DNA of 10,437 nt, taken from contig CAJMAO010000055.1 in NCBI GenBank assembly GCA_905211345.1, positions 1-10,437 of the forward strand, read 5' to 3'. This document shows positions 1 to 5,176 of the stretch, piece after piece. A program made the translations under genes and the position numbers. Below the pieces are notes generated by a model, which saw nothing but the letters and a program-made list of their open reading frames with translations, had not been told where the DNA came from and made no database searches. Positions within the stretch are counted from its first letter, which is position 1. Every line of letters starts with the position of its first letter. Source of the DNA: an uncultured Prevotella sp. (GTDB lineage: Bacteria; Bacteroidota; Bacteroidia; Bacteroidales; Bacteroidaceae).

Positions 1-86
1 GCAAATCGCATTGCGATTTGCCGCCTTTTGCGTTCCAATTTGCCGTCTTTTGCAAGCTAAAAGGCGGTCTTTTGCAAACAAAGAGA
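1..86. repeat. Intergenic REP-like block: hairpin plus 22-bp degenerate tandem units
   Basis: Bases 1-21 form a perfect hairpin with 10-bp arms (GCAAATCGCA and TGCGATTTGC) around a single T. From 21 onward the core CTTTTGC recurs at 25-31, 47-53 and 69-75, exactly 22 bp apart, each time preceded by CCGC, CCGT or CGGT, so three units (21-42, 43-64, 65-86) share a head and diverge in the tail. CCGCCTTTT at 21-29 is also the exact inverse of AAAAGGCGG at 59-67, giving a second hairpin. No reading frame is visible. It resembles a dispersed intergenic repeat; whether it is multicopy cannot be judged from one window. Confidence 0.6.
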
Positions 87-188
87 CAGCCTTCCCATAA
101 TACGCTGATAATTAACGGGTTGCGCGTCAGATACCGCTCAAGTTTTGTAATACATTCTGTCGGTTTTCATAAAAAATGAGATTAACGC

Positions 189-218
189 TTTATATCTGAC
201 GGATTTTGCGTATATTTG
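189..218 (+). promoter_or_regulatory. Putative Bacteroidetes promoter of the 219-510 RNA candidate
   Basis: TATATTTG at 211-218 matches the Bacteroidetes -7 box TAnnTTTG. A -33 element is only approximate (TTTA at 189-192, 18 nt upstream). Expected transcription start is around 222-225, which coincides with the first paired base of the following hairpin. A 9-bp inverted repeat (CGTCAGATA at 125-133, TATCTGACG at 193-201) places one arm between the two boxes and might be an operator. Confidence 0.5.
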
Positions 219-221
219 CAC

Positions 222-510
222 CGACCCAGTTGGCCTATACGGGCTGGTGGGGTCATATTTATTGTTAAAGGACGTTTACGGACGTTGTCTTCTGCGGTCG
301 AATCTCGCAAATTGGACTATGCACAAGAAGATGCGGCACCGGGAGCGTCCACGTTGGGTGTATTATGCCTTTTTCCGCTTAAACGGCGGAATGATTAAGT
401 GTAATATCTCACGGCGTGGGCTAACTGCGGTTGCTTATCCTTGTGCATGGGCAATGCGAGAGCCTGATCGTGGGATAAGCGAGAAGTAGAGACTCCCACG
501 TCTTTTCATT
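222..510 (+). ncRNA. Candidate structured non-coding RNA (family uncertain)
   Basis: The segment starts just after a TAnnTTTG box and ends in a hairpin followed by TCTTTTCATTTTT. Seen pairings: a 5' hairpin at 223-254 (GACCC with GGGTC, continuing with UUGGCC against GGCUGG); a hairpin TTCCGC 373-378 with GCGGAA 386-391; and a 3' domain in which CGTGGG 415-420 pairs with CCCACG 495-500 around an 8-bp helix GCTTATCC 433-440 / GGATAAGC 473-480. An alternative 7-bp helix CGTGGGA 469-475 / TCCCACG 494-500 competes with both and would act as a terminator stem. Two frames stay open across it (216-398, 247-489), but neither encodes a recognisable protein. By position and bounds it could be a 6S-type or Bacteroidales-1-type RNA; that is a guess from layout, not a recognised consensus. 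It lacks the tmRNA, RNase P and SRP core motifs I know. Confidence 0.5.
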
Positions 511-513
511 TTT
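469..513 (+). terminator. Terminator-like hairpin at the 3' end of the RNA candidate
   Basis: CGTGGGA (469-475) pairs with TCCCACG (494-500) across an 18-nt loop, then TCTTTTCATTTTT follows. The loop is long for a classical terminator, and the right arm can instead pair with 415-420, so termination may depend on which fold forms. Confidence 0.45.
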
Positions 514-565
514 AATGTTTAAATGGCCGAATCGGGGAGTTTATAGGCATTAAAAACAATTTAAA

Positions 566-988
566 ATGATGAAAAAACTTTTGATGTTTTTCTGCATGGC
601 GTTGCTGCCGACAGTATTGTTGACATCTTGTTCAGACGACGATGACGACAATTACGGCAGTTTGCTGAAGGGTGAATACCTATTCATGAACTATTACGAG
701 GACTATCTTGACGGCGAAGTGGTTGCCAGCGGCTCTCTCGGGGTGCAGTTTTTTGACGACGGAGACATATACGGCGGCAGTTCCGATTACGATTTTGACT
801 GGGCTGCGTGGCGCATTGACGGAAACACGATAGTAGTGGCGAATACTGACGGTAGCATTGAGCGGTATGATGTGATACGGCTTGACAAGAGTACAGGAGA
901 GTTTGTTGCCCGCTGCAATTTCAACGAGGAAGGCGTTGTGGATTACCGCCTTATCTATGGCGAGATAGATTCTGACGATTACGACTGA
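566..988 (+). CDS. Small acidic lipoprotein, probably surface exposed; function unknown
   Basis: 140 aa. A lipoprotein signal peptide is clear: two Met and two Lys, a hydrophobic stretch, then lipobox LTSC with the modified cysteine at residue 22. The mature protein begins C-S-D-D-D-D-D-N; a Ser-Asp-rich tract right after the cysteine resembles the lipoprotein export signal described in Bacteroides, which sends lipoproteins to the outer face of the outer membrane. The rest is strongly acidic (GDIYGG, DYDFDW, ending DSDDYD), with alternating hydrophobic and polar residues that suggest a small beta-sheet or lipocalin-like fold; this is inference. The start could be 566 or the adjacent ATG at 569. 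No motif gives a function. It is a single gene ended by the terminator at 1039-1063; I see no clear promoter between the RNA candidate and the start codon. Confidence 0.8.
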   Translation: MMKKLLMFFCMALLPTVLLTSCSDDDDDNYGSLLKGEYLFMNYYEDYLDGEVVASGSLGVQFFDDGDIYGGSSDYDFDWAAWRIDGNTIVVANTDGSIERYDVIRLDKSTGEFVARCNFNEEGVVDYRLIYGEIDSDDYD

Positions 989-1038
989 TAAGCCATTACG
1001 GCCAGGACACGTATTTTTAACGTCAGTTAGGTATAAGA

Positions 1039-1063
1039 AAAACGCCCCTACAAAGGGCGTTTT
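1039..1063 (+). terminator. Rho-independent terminator after the lipoprotein gene
   Basis: AAAACGCCC (1039-1047) pairs perfectly with GGGCGTTTT (1055-1063) over a 7-nt loop, a 9-bp stem whose 3' arm ends in the T run. It lies about 50 nt after the stop codon. Confidence 0.8.
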
Positions 1064-1134
1064 CGCTGTTTGTGGAAAATAGAAGTTATGTCGAACTCAC
1101 GTATTTTTAGTTTTTATGTCTATATTGAATTCTG

Positions 1135-1194
1135 TCCGAAGGGTCAGTCCTTCGGAATACATCAAAGCCCTGGCTTGTGAAAGCCGGGGCTTTG
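1135..1194. repeat. Two adjacent strong hairpins between convergent genes
   Basis: Hairpin one: TCCGAAG (1135-1141) with CTTCGGA (1150-1156). Hairpin two: a 14-bp stem 1163-1176 / 1181-1194 (CAAAGCCC then GGCTT, one T-G wobble) closed by a GTGA loop. Neither is followed by a T run on either strand, so they are not textbook terminators, but they lie where the plus-strand lipoprotein gene and the minus-strand pair at 1222-1857 converge and could block or process transcripts from either side. Confidence 0.6.
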
Positions 1195-1221
1195 TGATTT
1201 ATGCGTCAGCAGTCAAAGTGG

Positions 1222-1404
1222 TTATCTTTGGTTGCTTTTCTTGATTAGATACAGGATTGGTTCGACCGTTGACATTGCGATGAAGCAGCCTATTGCGCTG
1301 TCTTTTGACATTACGTTGAGGGCGTAAAGGGCGTAGCAGATTGCCCCGTAAACGGGTAATAGGATGATGGTTGCAAGTATCCTTGCCTTTGTTTCCTTTT
1401 TCAT
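1222..1404 (-). CDS. Small two-helix inner-membrane protein, unknown function
   Basis: 60 aa. A basic start (MKKETKAR) is followed by two hydrophobic stretches, about residues 9-30 (ILATIILLPVYGAICYALYA) and 37-54 (AIGCFIAMSTVEPILYLI), separated by a short polar turn (MSKDS), ending in a basic tail (KKSNQR). This predicts a helical hairpin in the cytoplasmic membrane with both ends inside. No family is recognised. The start codon lies 3 nt after the stop codon of the nuclease-like gene upstream, so the two are almost certainly one transcript and probably translationally coupled. Whether this partnership is functional or a neighbourly accident is unknown. Its size makes it the kind of gene automated annotation may miss, but the coupling and clean membrane pattern support it. 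Confidence 0.65.
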   Translation of the reverse strand: MKKETKARILATIILLPVYGAICYALYALNVMSKDSAIGCFIAMSTVEPILYLIKKSNQR

Positions 1405-1407
1405 GGT

Positions 1408-1857
1408 TTATAGTTCGTTGTATTCGGGGATGTCACGCAGGAAGGTGTACGTGTGTTTGTCGTAGTCCATGCGGCAGCAGTAGTGTTGCAGGCCGTTGCT
1501 TACGATGAGGTAATCAACGTGCAGCAGCATGTTGTAGGCGGTGATTTGGTCGAACACGCGTTGCGTAAGTTGCACCGTGGGGGCTTTGTATTCCACAATC
1601 ATGACGGGCTGCGCTGCCTTGTCATACAGCACGCTGTCGCACCGCAGGCGCTTGTCGCCAGCGTGAAGCTCCACCTCGTTGGCCATGAGCGACGGCGGAT
1701 AGCCCTTACAGTCGGTAAGGAAATGGACGAAATGTTGGCGCACCCATTCCTCAGGCGTCAGACAGACGTAGCGCCGCCGCAGGGTGTCGAGAATGTAAGG
1801 CTTGCCGTTACGGCGTGAGATTTTTATTTCGTATTGTGGTAGGTTTAATCGATACAT
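1408..1857 (-). CDS. Stand-alone PD-(D/E)XK nuclease-like protein (HsdR N-terminal domain type)
   Basis: 149 aa from the start chosen here. It resembles the Bacteroidetes proteins annotated as 'type I restriction enzyme R protein N-terminal domain' (Pfam HSDR_N_2). The nuclease core is visible: acidic residues E61 and E63, D74 in RCDSV, and E89-x-K91 in IVEYKAP, followed by a conserved segment with VFDQ, YNM and YLIVSNG. There is no helicase domain and no HsdM or HsdS nearby, so it is not a complete restriction enzyme. The frame stays open upstream to 1959, but the start at 1857 gives the family-typical beginning MYRLNLPQYE and lies downstream of a TATCTTTG promoter box at 1896-1903, which the longer start would place inside the gene. 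It is divergent from holA and coupled to the small membrane gene. Substrate and role are unknown. Confidence 0.8.
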   Translation of the reverse strand: MYRLNLPQYEIKISRRNGKPYILDTLRRRYVCLTPEEWVRQHFVHFLTDCKGYPPSLMANEVELHAGDKRLRCDSVLYDKAAQPVMIVEYKAPTVQLTQRVFDQITAYNMLLHVDYLIVSNGLQHYCCRMDYDKHTYTFLRDIPEYNEL

Positions 1858-1895
1858 TTTATTAAATTTGCATTCTGAAAGCGCGTTACGCATCG

Positions 1896-1903
1896 GCAAA
1901 GAT
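1896..1903 (-). promoter_or_regulatory. Putative -7 promoter box of the nuclease-like gene
   Basis: Read on the minus strand this is TATCTTTG, a match to TAnnTTTG, about 40 nt before the start codon at 1857. No clear TTTG lies at the expected -33 distance. The presence of a promoter box here argues against the longer reading of the gene. Confidence 0.45.
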
Positions 1904-1975
1904 AATGAATAACACCGAAAGACCTTTGTTTTTATGTGTTTTTTGTCGTCCGTGCGCACGTAAACCGTTAATGTG

Positions 1976-3004
1976 ATGGCCGAAAAGAAGAATGCTACTT
2001 ACGACAGCATAATGCGCGACCTGCGCGAAGGCAGGTACGCCCCGGTGTACGTCTTGATGGGCGAGGAGTCTTATTATATAGATAAGATATCGTCGTTCAT
2101 CGAGAATAACGCCTTGGCTCCCGAGGAGCGCGACTTCAACCAATCTGTGGTTTTCGGTTCTGACGTACAGCCTAACCAGATAGTCGACATGGCCCATCGT
2201 TATCCGATGATGGCAGGTAGGCAGGTGGTCATCGTGAAAGAGGCGCAGAACATAAAGAACTGGGAGCGCATAGAGAAATACGTCGAGAAGCCGATGGACA
2301 CCACGGTGCTCGTAATCTGCTATAAAAACGGCTCGATTGACGGGCGCAAGAAAATTCTGGCCAAGGCCGCCGCCGTGGGCGTAGTGTTTGAAAGCAAGAA
2401 GAAGCGTGATTATGAGCTGCCGTCGTTCATCGAGAATTATCTGAAAATAAACGGTCGTGCTACAATCGACAACAAGGCCGCGCAGATGATAGCCGACCAT
2501 ATAGGAGCCGACTTGAACAGGCTTACGGGCGAACTGGACAAGCTGATTCTTTCTTTGGCTGACGGCGACCGACGGATAACGCCCGAGACAGTGGAGGAGA
2601 GGATCGGGGTGAGCAAGGACTTCAACGCTTTCGAGCTGAGGTCGGCAATAGTCAACCGCGACGTGTTAAAGGCCAACCGCATACTCTATTACTTCAACAG
2701 CAATCCGAAAGCAGGCAACGCGTATATGCTTGTGCCGATGCTGTTCTCATATTTCCAGAATCTGCTGATAGCGTATTATGCTCCACGGCCGTACACTGAG
2801 GACGGCGTAGCCCGTTGGCTCGACCTGAAAAGCGGGTGGGCCGCGAGAGACTACATAACGGGCATGAGAAACTTTACCGGAGTGAAGGTGATGCAGATAA
2901 TATCGAAAATCAGGGAAACTGACGCCAAAAGTAAGGGGCTGGACAACCCGAATACGCCCGTAGGCGAGCTGTTGCGAGAGCTGATTTTCTTCATTTTACA
3001 TTAA
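1976..3004 (+). CDS. holA: DNA polymerase III, delta subunit
   Basis: 342 aa from the ATG at 1976; a GTG directly before it (1973) is an alternative. Delta is the clamp-loader subunit that opens the beta sliding clamp and works with gamma/tau and delta-prime at the replication fork in the cytoplasm. Recognisable features: the N-terminal VYVLMGEESYYIDKI segment, RYPMMAGRQVVIVKEAQ, VICYKNGS followed by a basic patch, FESKKKRDYELPSFI, the ADHIGADLNRLTGELDKL helix pair, RITPETVEERIGVSKDFNAFEL, and a C-terminal domain ending TPVGELLRELIFFILH. Length and ending fit Bacteroidales HolA. As expected for delta, there is no working P-loop. It is transcribed alone, divergently from the nuclease-like gene, and closed by a terminator touching the stop codon. 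Confidence 0.93.
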   Translation: MAEKKNATYDSIMRDLREGRYAPVYVLMGEESYYIDKISSFIENNALAPEERDFNQSVVFGSDVQPNQIVDMAHRYPMMAGRQVVIVKEAQNIKNWERIEKYVEKPMDTTVLVICYKNGSIDGRKKILAKAAAVGVVFESKKKRDYELPSFIENYLKINGRATIDNKAAQMIADHIGADLNRLTGELDKLILSLADGDRRITPETVEERIGVSKDFNAFELRSAIVNRDVLKANRILYYFNSNPKAGNAYMLVPMLFSYFQNLLIAYYAPRPYTEDGVARWLDLKSGWAARDYITGMRNFTGVKVMQIISKIRETDAKSKGLDNPNTPVGELLRELIFFILH

Positions 3005-3033
3005 AAAGAGGCTGTTTTTACAGTCTCTTTTTT
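3004..3033 (+). terminator. Rho-independent terminator of holA
   Basis: AAAGAGGCTG (3005-3014) pairs with CAGTCTCTTT (3021-3030) with one G-T wobble, over a 6-nt TTTTTA loop, and runs into six T residues. It begins at the stop codon itself. Confidence 0.85.
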
Positions 3034-3696
3034 CTATTTCACGAGATTTTCCGAACATAAAAAATAGGGGTAAGTACGTTATAAATCAGGCACTTTTATG
3101 ATTTTTGACGCTCTGAGAATGGCGTATTTTCAAGTGCTCTTTACCTTGTTCCGAAATGTTTGAAAAAACCGAAAATCAGCCTCAAAAACGGCCTTAGAAT
3201 TTAGCGTTAGCATTTATTAGTATATAGAAATGTAAACTTTAAAACTTTAAATATTTAAAGTTTGTTGTCTGATTTAATACTTTAAAGACTTAAATTTGCA
3301 TTTGTTTATATAATGCCACGCACTTAATTATTGATTTGTATACTAAAATATTTAAATCAATAAATGACAAGGAATATTTATACAGGAGTGTTTTTATAAG
3401 CTAAATAATTGATAATCAATAGCTAATAAGTGCACATTGAACTTAGGCAGGGTTATTTTCTCTATTTTAACCGCATTTTAATGCATAAACGCTGGCTTAT
3501 ATCCATATTCCCAATAAATAATTGATTTATAATGAAATATTTACATAAAAAAGGCGAATAATATCTTTATGTCGGATTTAGATGTGTATATTTAGATTTA
3601 TGTTTACAAATCTAAATATTCTAATGACGGCGATTTGAATTTAAAAATGTAAATACATAAATTTAAATTTTATATTTCCACATTTCTTTTAGATTT
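3034..3696. other. Long AT-rich non-coding region with many inverted repeats
   Basis: About 660 bp without a credible gene; the only short frames are around ten codons. It is markedly AT-rich compared with the flanking genes. Structures seen: a perfect 22-bp palindrome at 3242-3263 (half site AAACTTTAAAT) inside a cluster of CTTTAAA words; TTATTGATTT 3328-3337 with AAATCAATAA 3354-3363; ATTGAT-A-ATCAAT 3408-3420; and ATATTTAGATTT 3588-3599 with AAATCTAAATAT 3608-3619. It probably holds the control region of the helix-turn-helix gene downstream; the size is unusual for that job. Confidence 0.6.
3242..3263. repeat. Perfect 22-bp AT-rich palindrome
   Basis: AAACTTTAAAT (3242-3252) is followed without a spacer by its exact reverse complement ATTTAAAGTTT (3253-3263). 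Further CTTTAAA words lie at about 3237 and 3281. The two-fold symmetry suits a dimeric DNA-binding protein or cruciform extrusion. Confidence 0.65.
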
Positions 3697-3698
3697 GT
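3576..3698. promoter_or_regulatory. Cluster of ATTTAGAT sites, possible operator of the helix-turn-helix gene
   Basis: ATTTAGAT occurs at 3576-3583 and at 3590-3597 within the longer arm ATATTTAGATTT. It is inverted at 3608-3619 to form a 12-bp-arm inverted repeat with an 8-nt spacer. TTTAGATTTGT at 3688-3698 is the exact inverse of ACAAATCTAAA at 3606-3616 and touches the likely -33 position of the promoter at 3697-3728. Such spaced symmetric sites would fit autoregulation; this is inference. Confidence 0.45.
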
Positions 3699-3728
3699 TG
3701 TGTATGTGATTTTTTTGATTTACCTTTG
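3697..3728 (+). promoter_or_regulatory. Putative promoter of the helix-turn-helix gene
   Basis: TACCTTTG at 3721-3728 matches TAnnTTTG. GTTG at 3697-3700 stands 20 nt upstream as a degenerate -33; an exact TTTG at 3694-3697 is 23 nt away. Predicted 5' leader is about 40 nt and contains the GTCCCCAAAGGG segment. Confidence 0.55.
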
Positions 3729-3773
3729 TAAAATCTTAGAAAAAACGTCCCCAAAGGGTTAAACAGTATAATT

Positions 3774-4247
3774 ATGACGGAAATGAAAGACAGGATAAGG
3801 CTGATAATGGAGGCTCAACACATGACCCAACAGACATTCGCCAACTTCATAGGAATCAATGCCGCGTCACTCAGTAGTATTTTTAATGAACGCACCCGTC
3901 CTACCCTAAACATTGTAGAGGCTATCAAAAGTAAGATTCCCAACCTGAATACCGACTGGTTGATGTTCGGGCATGGGCAGATGTTTAATGATGAGAAGGC
4001 TGCCGGTGACGGACAGCATAGTGATGATGTGACGGCTGACGGTATGTCGCCGTCATATACAGATGGGCGTATGCCTGATTTGTTCTCGGGCAGCGGCGAA
4101 ACAGGCGTCTCTCATCAGCAAGTTCGTGGTTATACTTCAGGAATAAGGCCGGAAGTAAGGTATGTTGAACGTCCGCAACGGCAGATTACAGAGATACGGG
4201 TATATTTTGACGACCTTACTTACGAGAGTTTTGTGCCAAAAAAATAG
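3774..4247 (+). CDS. XRE-family helix-turn-helix protein with conserved C-terminal tail
   Basis: 157 aa (154 if the ATG at 3783 is used; homologues I recall begin at that second methionine). Residues about 5-60 form a Cro/C1-type DNA-binding domain: HMTQQTFANFIGINAASLSSIF is the helix-turn-helix, followed by ERTRPTLNIVEAIKSKIPNLNTDWLMFGHGQMF. A low-complexity linker rich in Gly, Ser and Asp (about 75-125) leads to a short C-terminal segment with ITEIRVYFDDLTYESFVPKK, which I recall as conserved in Bacteroidales members and which may be an interaction tail. It is a cytoplasmic regulator by family; the target is unknown. It has its own promoter and terminator, and the repeat-rich upstream region suggests autoregulation. 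It lies directly before pyrK-pyrD, but nothing in the sequence proves that it controls them. Confidence 0.85.
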   Translation: MTEMKDRIRLIMEAQHMTQQTFANFIGINAASLSSIFNERTRPTLNIVEAIKSKIPNLNTDWLMFGHGQMFNDEKAAGDGQHSDDVTADGMSPSYTDGRMPDLFSGSGETGVSHQQVRGYTSGIRPEVRYVERPQRQITEIRVYFDDLTYESFVPKK

Positions 4248-4262
4248 GTCTTTACAGAGATG

Positions 4263-4297
4263 ACGGTCATTTGCTTAAGTGCAGATGACCGTTTTTT
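4263..4297 (+). terminator. Rho-independent terminator of the helix-turn-helix gene
   Basis: ACGGTCAT (4263-4270) pairs with ATGACCGT (4285-4292) and the stem continues inward through TTGC / GCAG to a TTAAGT loop, 12 pairs in total with one T-G, followed by TTTTT. It separates this gene from the pyr operon. Confidence 0.88.
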
Positions 4298-4316
4298 GAT
4301 GATAAACAGGCTTTTC

Positions 4317-4348
4317 TTTGGTTGCAGTGAGCTTATTTCGTATTTTTG
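4317..4348 (+). promoter_or_regulatory. Near-consensus Bacteroidetes promoter of pyrK-pyrD
   Basis: TTTG (4317-4320), 20 nt, then TATTTTTG (4341-4348): both boxes and the spacing fit. Expected start is about 4352-4355, exactly at the word TAAGTGCACATTG (4355-4367), leaving a leader of about 45 nt before the ATG at 4400. Confidence 0.75.
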
Positions 4349-4399
4349 CAGTAGTAAGTGCACATTGTTTATTTTATTATAAAGAAAAACAGATTTTAG

Positions 4400-5176
4400 A
4401 TGAAAAAATACGTTTCCGACTTGCGTGTGGTTTCGGTTGAGCATATAAATGACAAGTATGTTCTCGTGAAATTGACGCAAGACGAAAGGCTGCCCGAGGT
4501 GTTTCCGGGGCAGTTTGTAGAAGTGCGTGTCGATGGTTCGCCTTCTACTTTCTTACGAAGGCCGATTTCGGTTAATTTTGTTGATTATGACAACAATCAG
4601 TTATGGTTGCTCGTTGCGGCCATAGGCGACGGTACGCGCCGTATCGCTAGTTTGAAGGCTGGTGATGCCCTAAACTGCATGTTCCCGCTTGGCAACGGTT
4701 TTACTATGCCTTCAAGTAGTGATGAAAAAGTGTTGTTAGTGGGTGGCGGAGTCGGTGTCGCTCCATTGTTGTATTTTGGCAAAAGGCTTAACGACATCGG
4801 TTGCAGACCTGTTTTCTTGCTTGGAGCGCGCTCGGAAAAGGATTTGCTCATGCTTGATGAGTTCAGAAAGTTAGGCCGTGTGTGTGTAACGACGGAAAAT
4901 GGCACGGCCGGTGAGCGCGGTTTCGTGACCAATCATTCCGTATTAAGCGAAATACGGTTTGACCGTATCGCTACATGCGGCCCTAAGCCGATGATGGTAG
5001 CCGTGGCGAAATATGCCAAGGCAAATAATATTGAGTGTGAAGTTTCGCTTGAAAACATGATGGCCTGCGGCCTTGGCGCTTGCCTGTGTTGTGTAGAGAA
5101 GACAACGGAAGGCAACCTGTGCGTGTGCAAGGAAGGACCTGTAATGAACATAAATAAGTTGTTATGGCAGATTTAA
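4400..5176 (+). CDS. pyrK: Dihydroorotate dehydrogenase B, electron-transfer subunit
   Basis: 258 aa. PyrK carries electrons from the PyrD flavin through a [2Fe-2S] cluster and FAD to NAD+, making the class 1B dihydroorotate dehydrogenase of pyrimidine synthesis, a soluble heterotetramer. Visible domains: an FAD-binding beta-barrel with RRPIS at 53-57; a nucleotide-binding domain with GGGVGVAPL at 115-123 and CGPKPMM at 193-199; and a C-terminal iron-sulphur motif with C223, C228, C231 and C243 (spacing C-X4-C-X2-C-X11-C, within CGLGACLCC and VCKEGP). Extra cysteines C230 and C241 sit beside the ligands. Full length for the family. The stop codon lies inside pyrD (13-bp overlap), which implies coupled translation and matched subunit amounts. 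Confidence 0.94.
   Translation: MKKYVSDLRVVSVEHINDKYVLVKLTQDERLPEVFPGQFVEVRVDGSPSTFLRRPISVNFVDYDNNQLWLLVAAIGDGTRRIASLKAGDALNCMFPLGNGFTMPSSSDEKVLLVGGGVGVAPLLYFGKRLNDIGCRPVFLLGARSEKDLLMLDEFRKLGRVCVTTENGTAGERGFVTNHSVLSEIRFDRIATCGPKPMMVAVAKYAKANNIECEVSLENMMACGLGACLCCVEKTTEGNLCVCKEGPVMNINKLLWQI

Noticed and set aside
1..86. CRISPR array
   Set aside because: Units of 22 bp follow each other without unique spacers, and there are no cas genes.
247..489. Open frames of 60 and 80 codons (216-398 and 247-489) across the RNA candidate
   Set aside because: They overlap each other in different frames, have no recognisable protein features and lie over a stretch full of base-pairing; better explained by a structured RNA.
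1453..1818. 121-codon open frame opposite the nuclease-like gene
   Set aside because: Shadow frame; low-complexity Val/His/Ala text and no family resemblance.
1858..1959. N-terminal extension of the nuclease-like gene to 1959
   Set aside because: The added residues do not look like family members, and the extension contains the TATCTTTG promoter box; the start at 1857 fits homologues.
1222..1959. Restriction-modification locus
   Set aside because: Only an HsdR-N-terminal-like nuclease domain is present; no helicase, methylase or specificity subunit in the window.
1886..2500. 204-codon open frame antisense to holA
   Set aside because: Shadow of a well-supported gene; His-, Leu- and Arg-rich composition without domain features.
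3034..3696. AT-rich repeat zone as a replication origin
   Set aside because: I see no cluster of DnaA-box-like TTATCCACA words and no dnaA or other origin-linked gene beside it.
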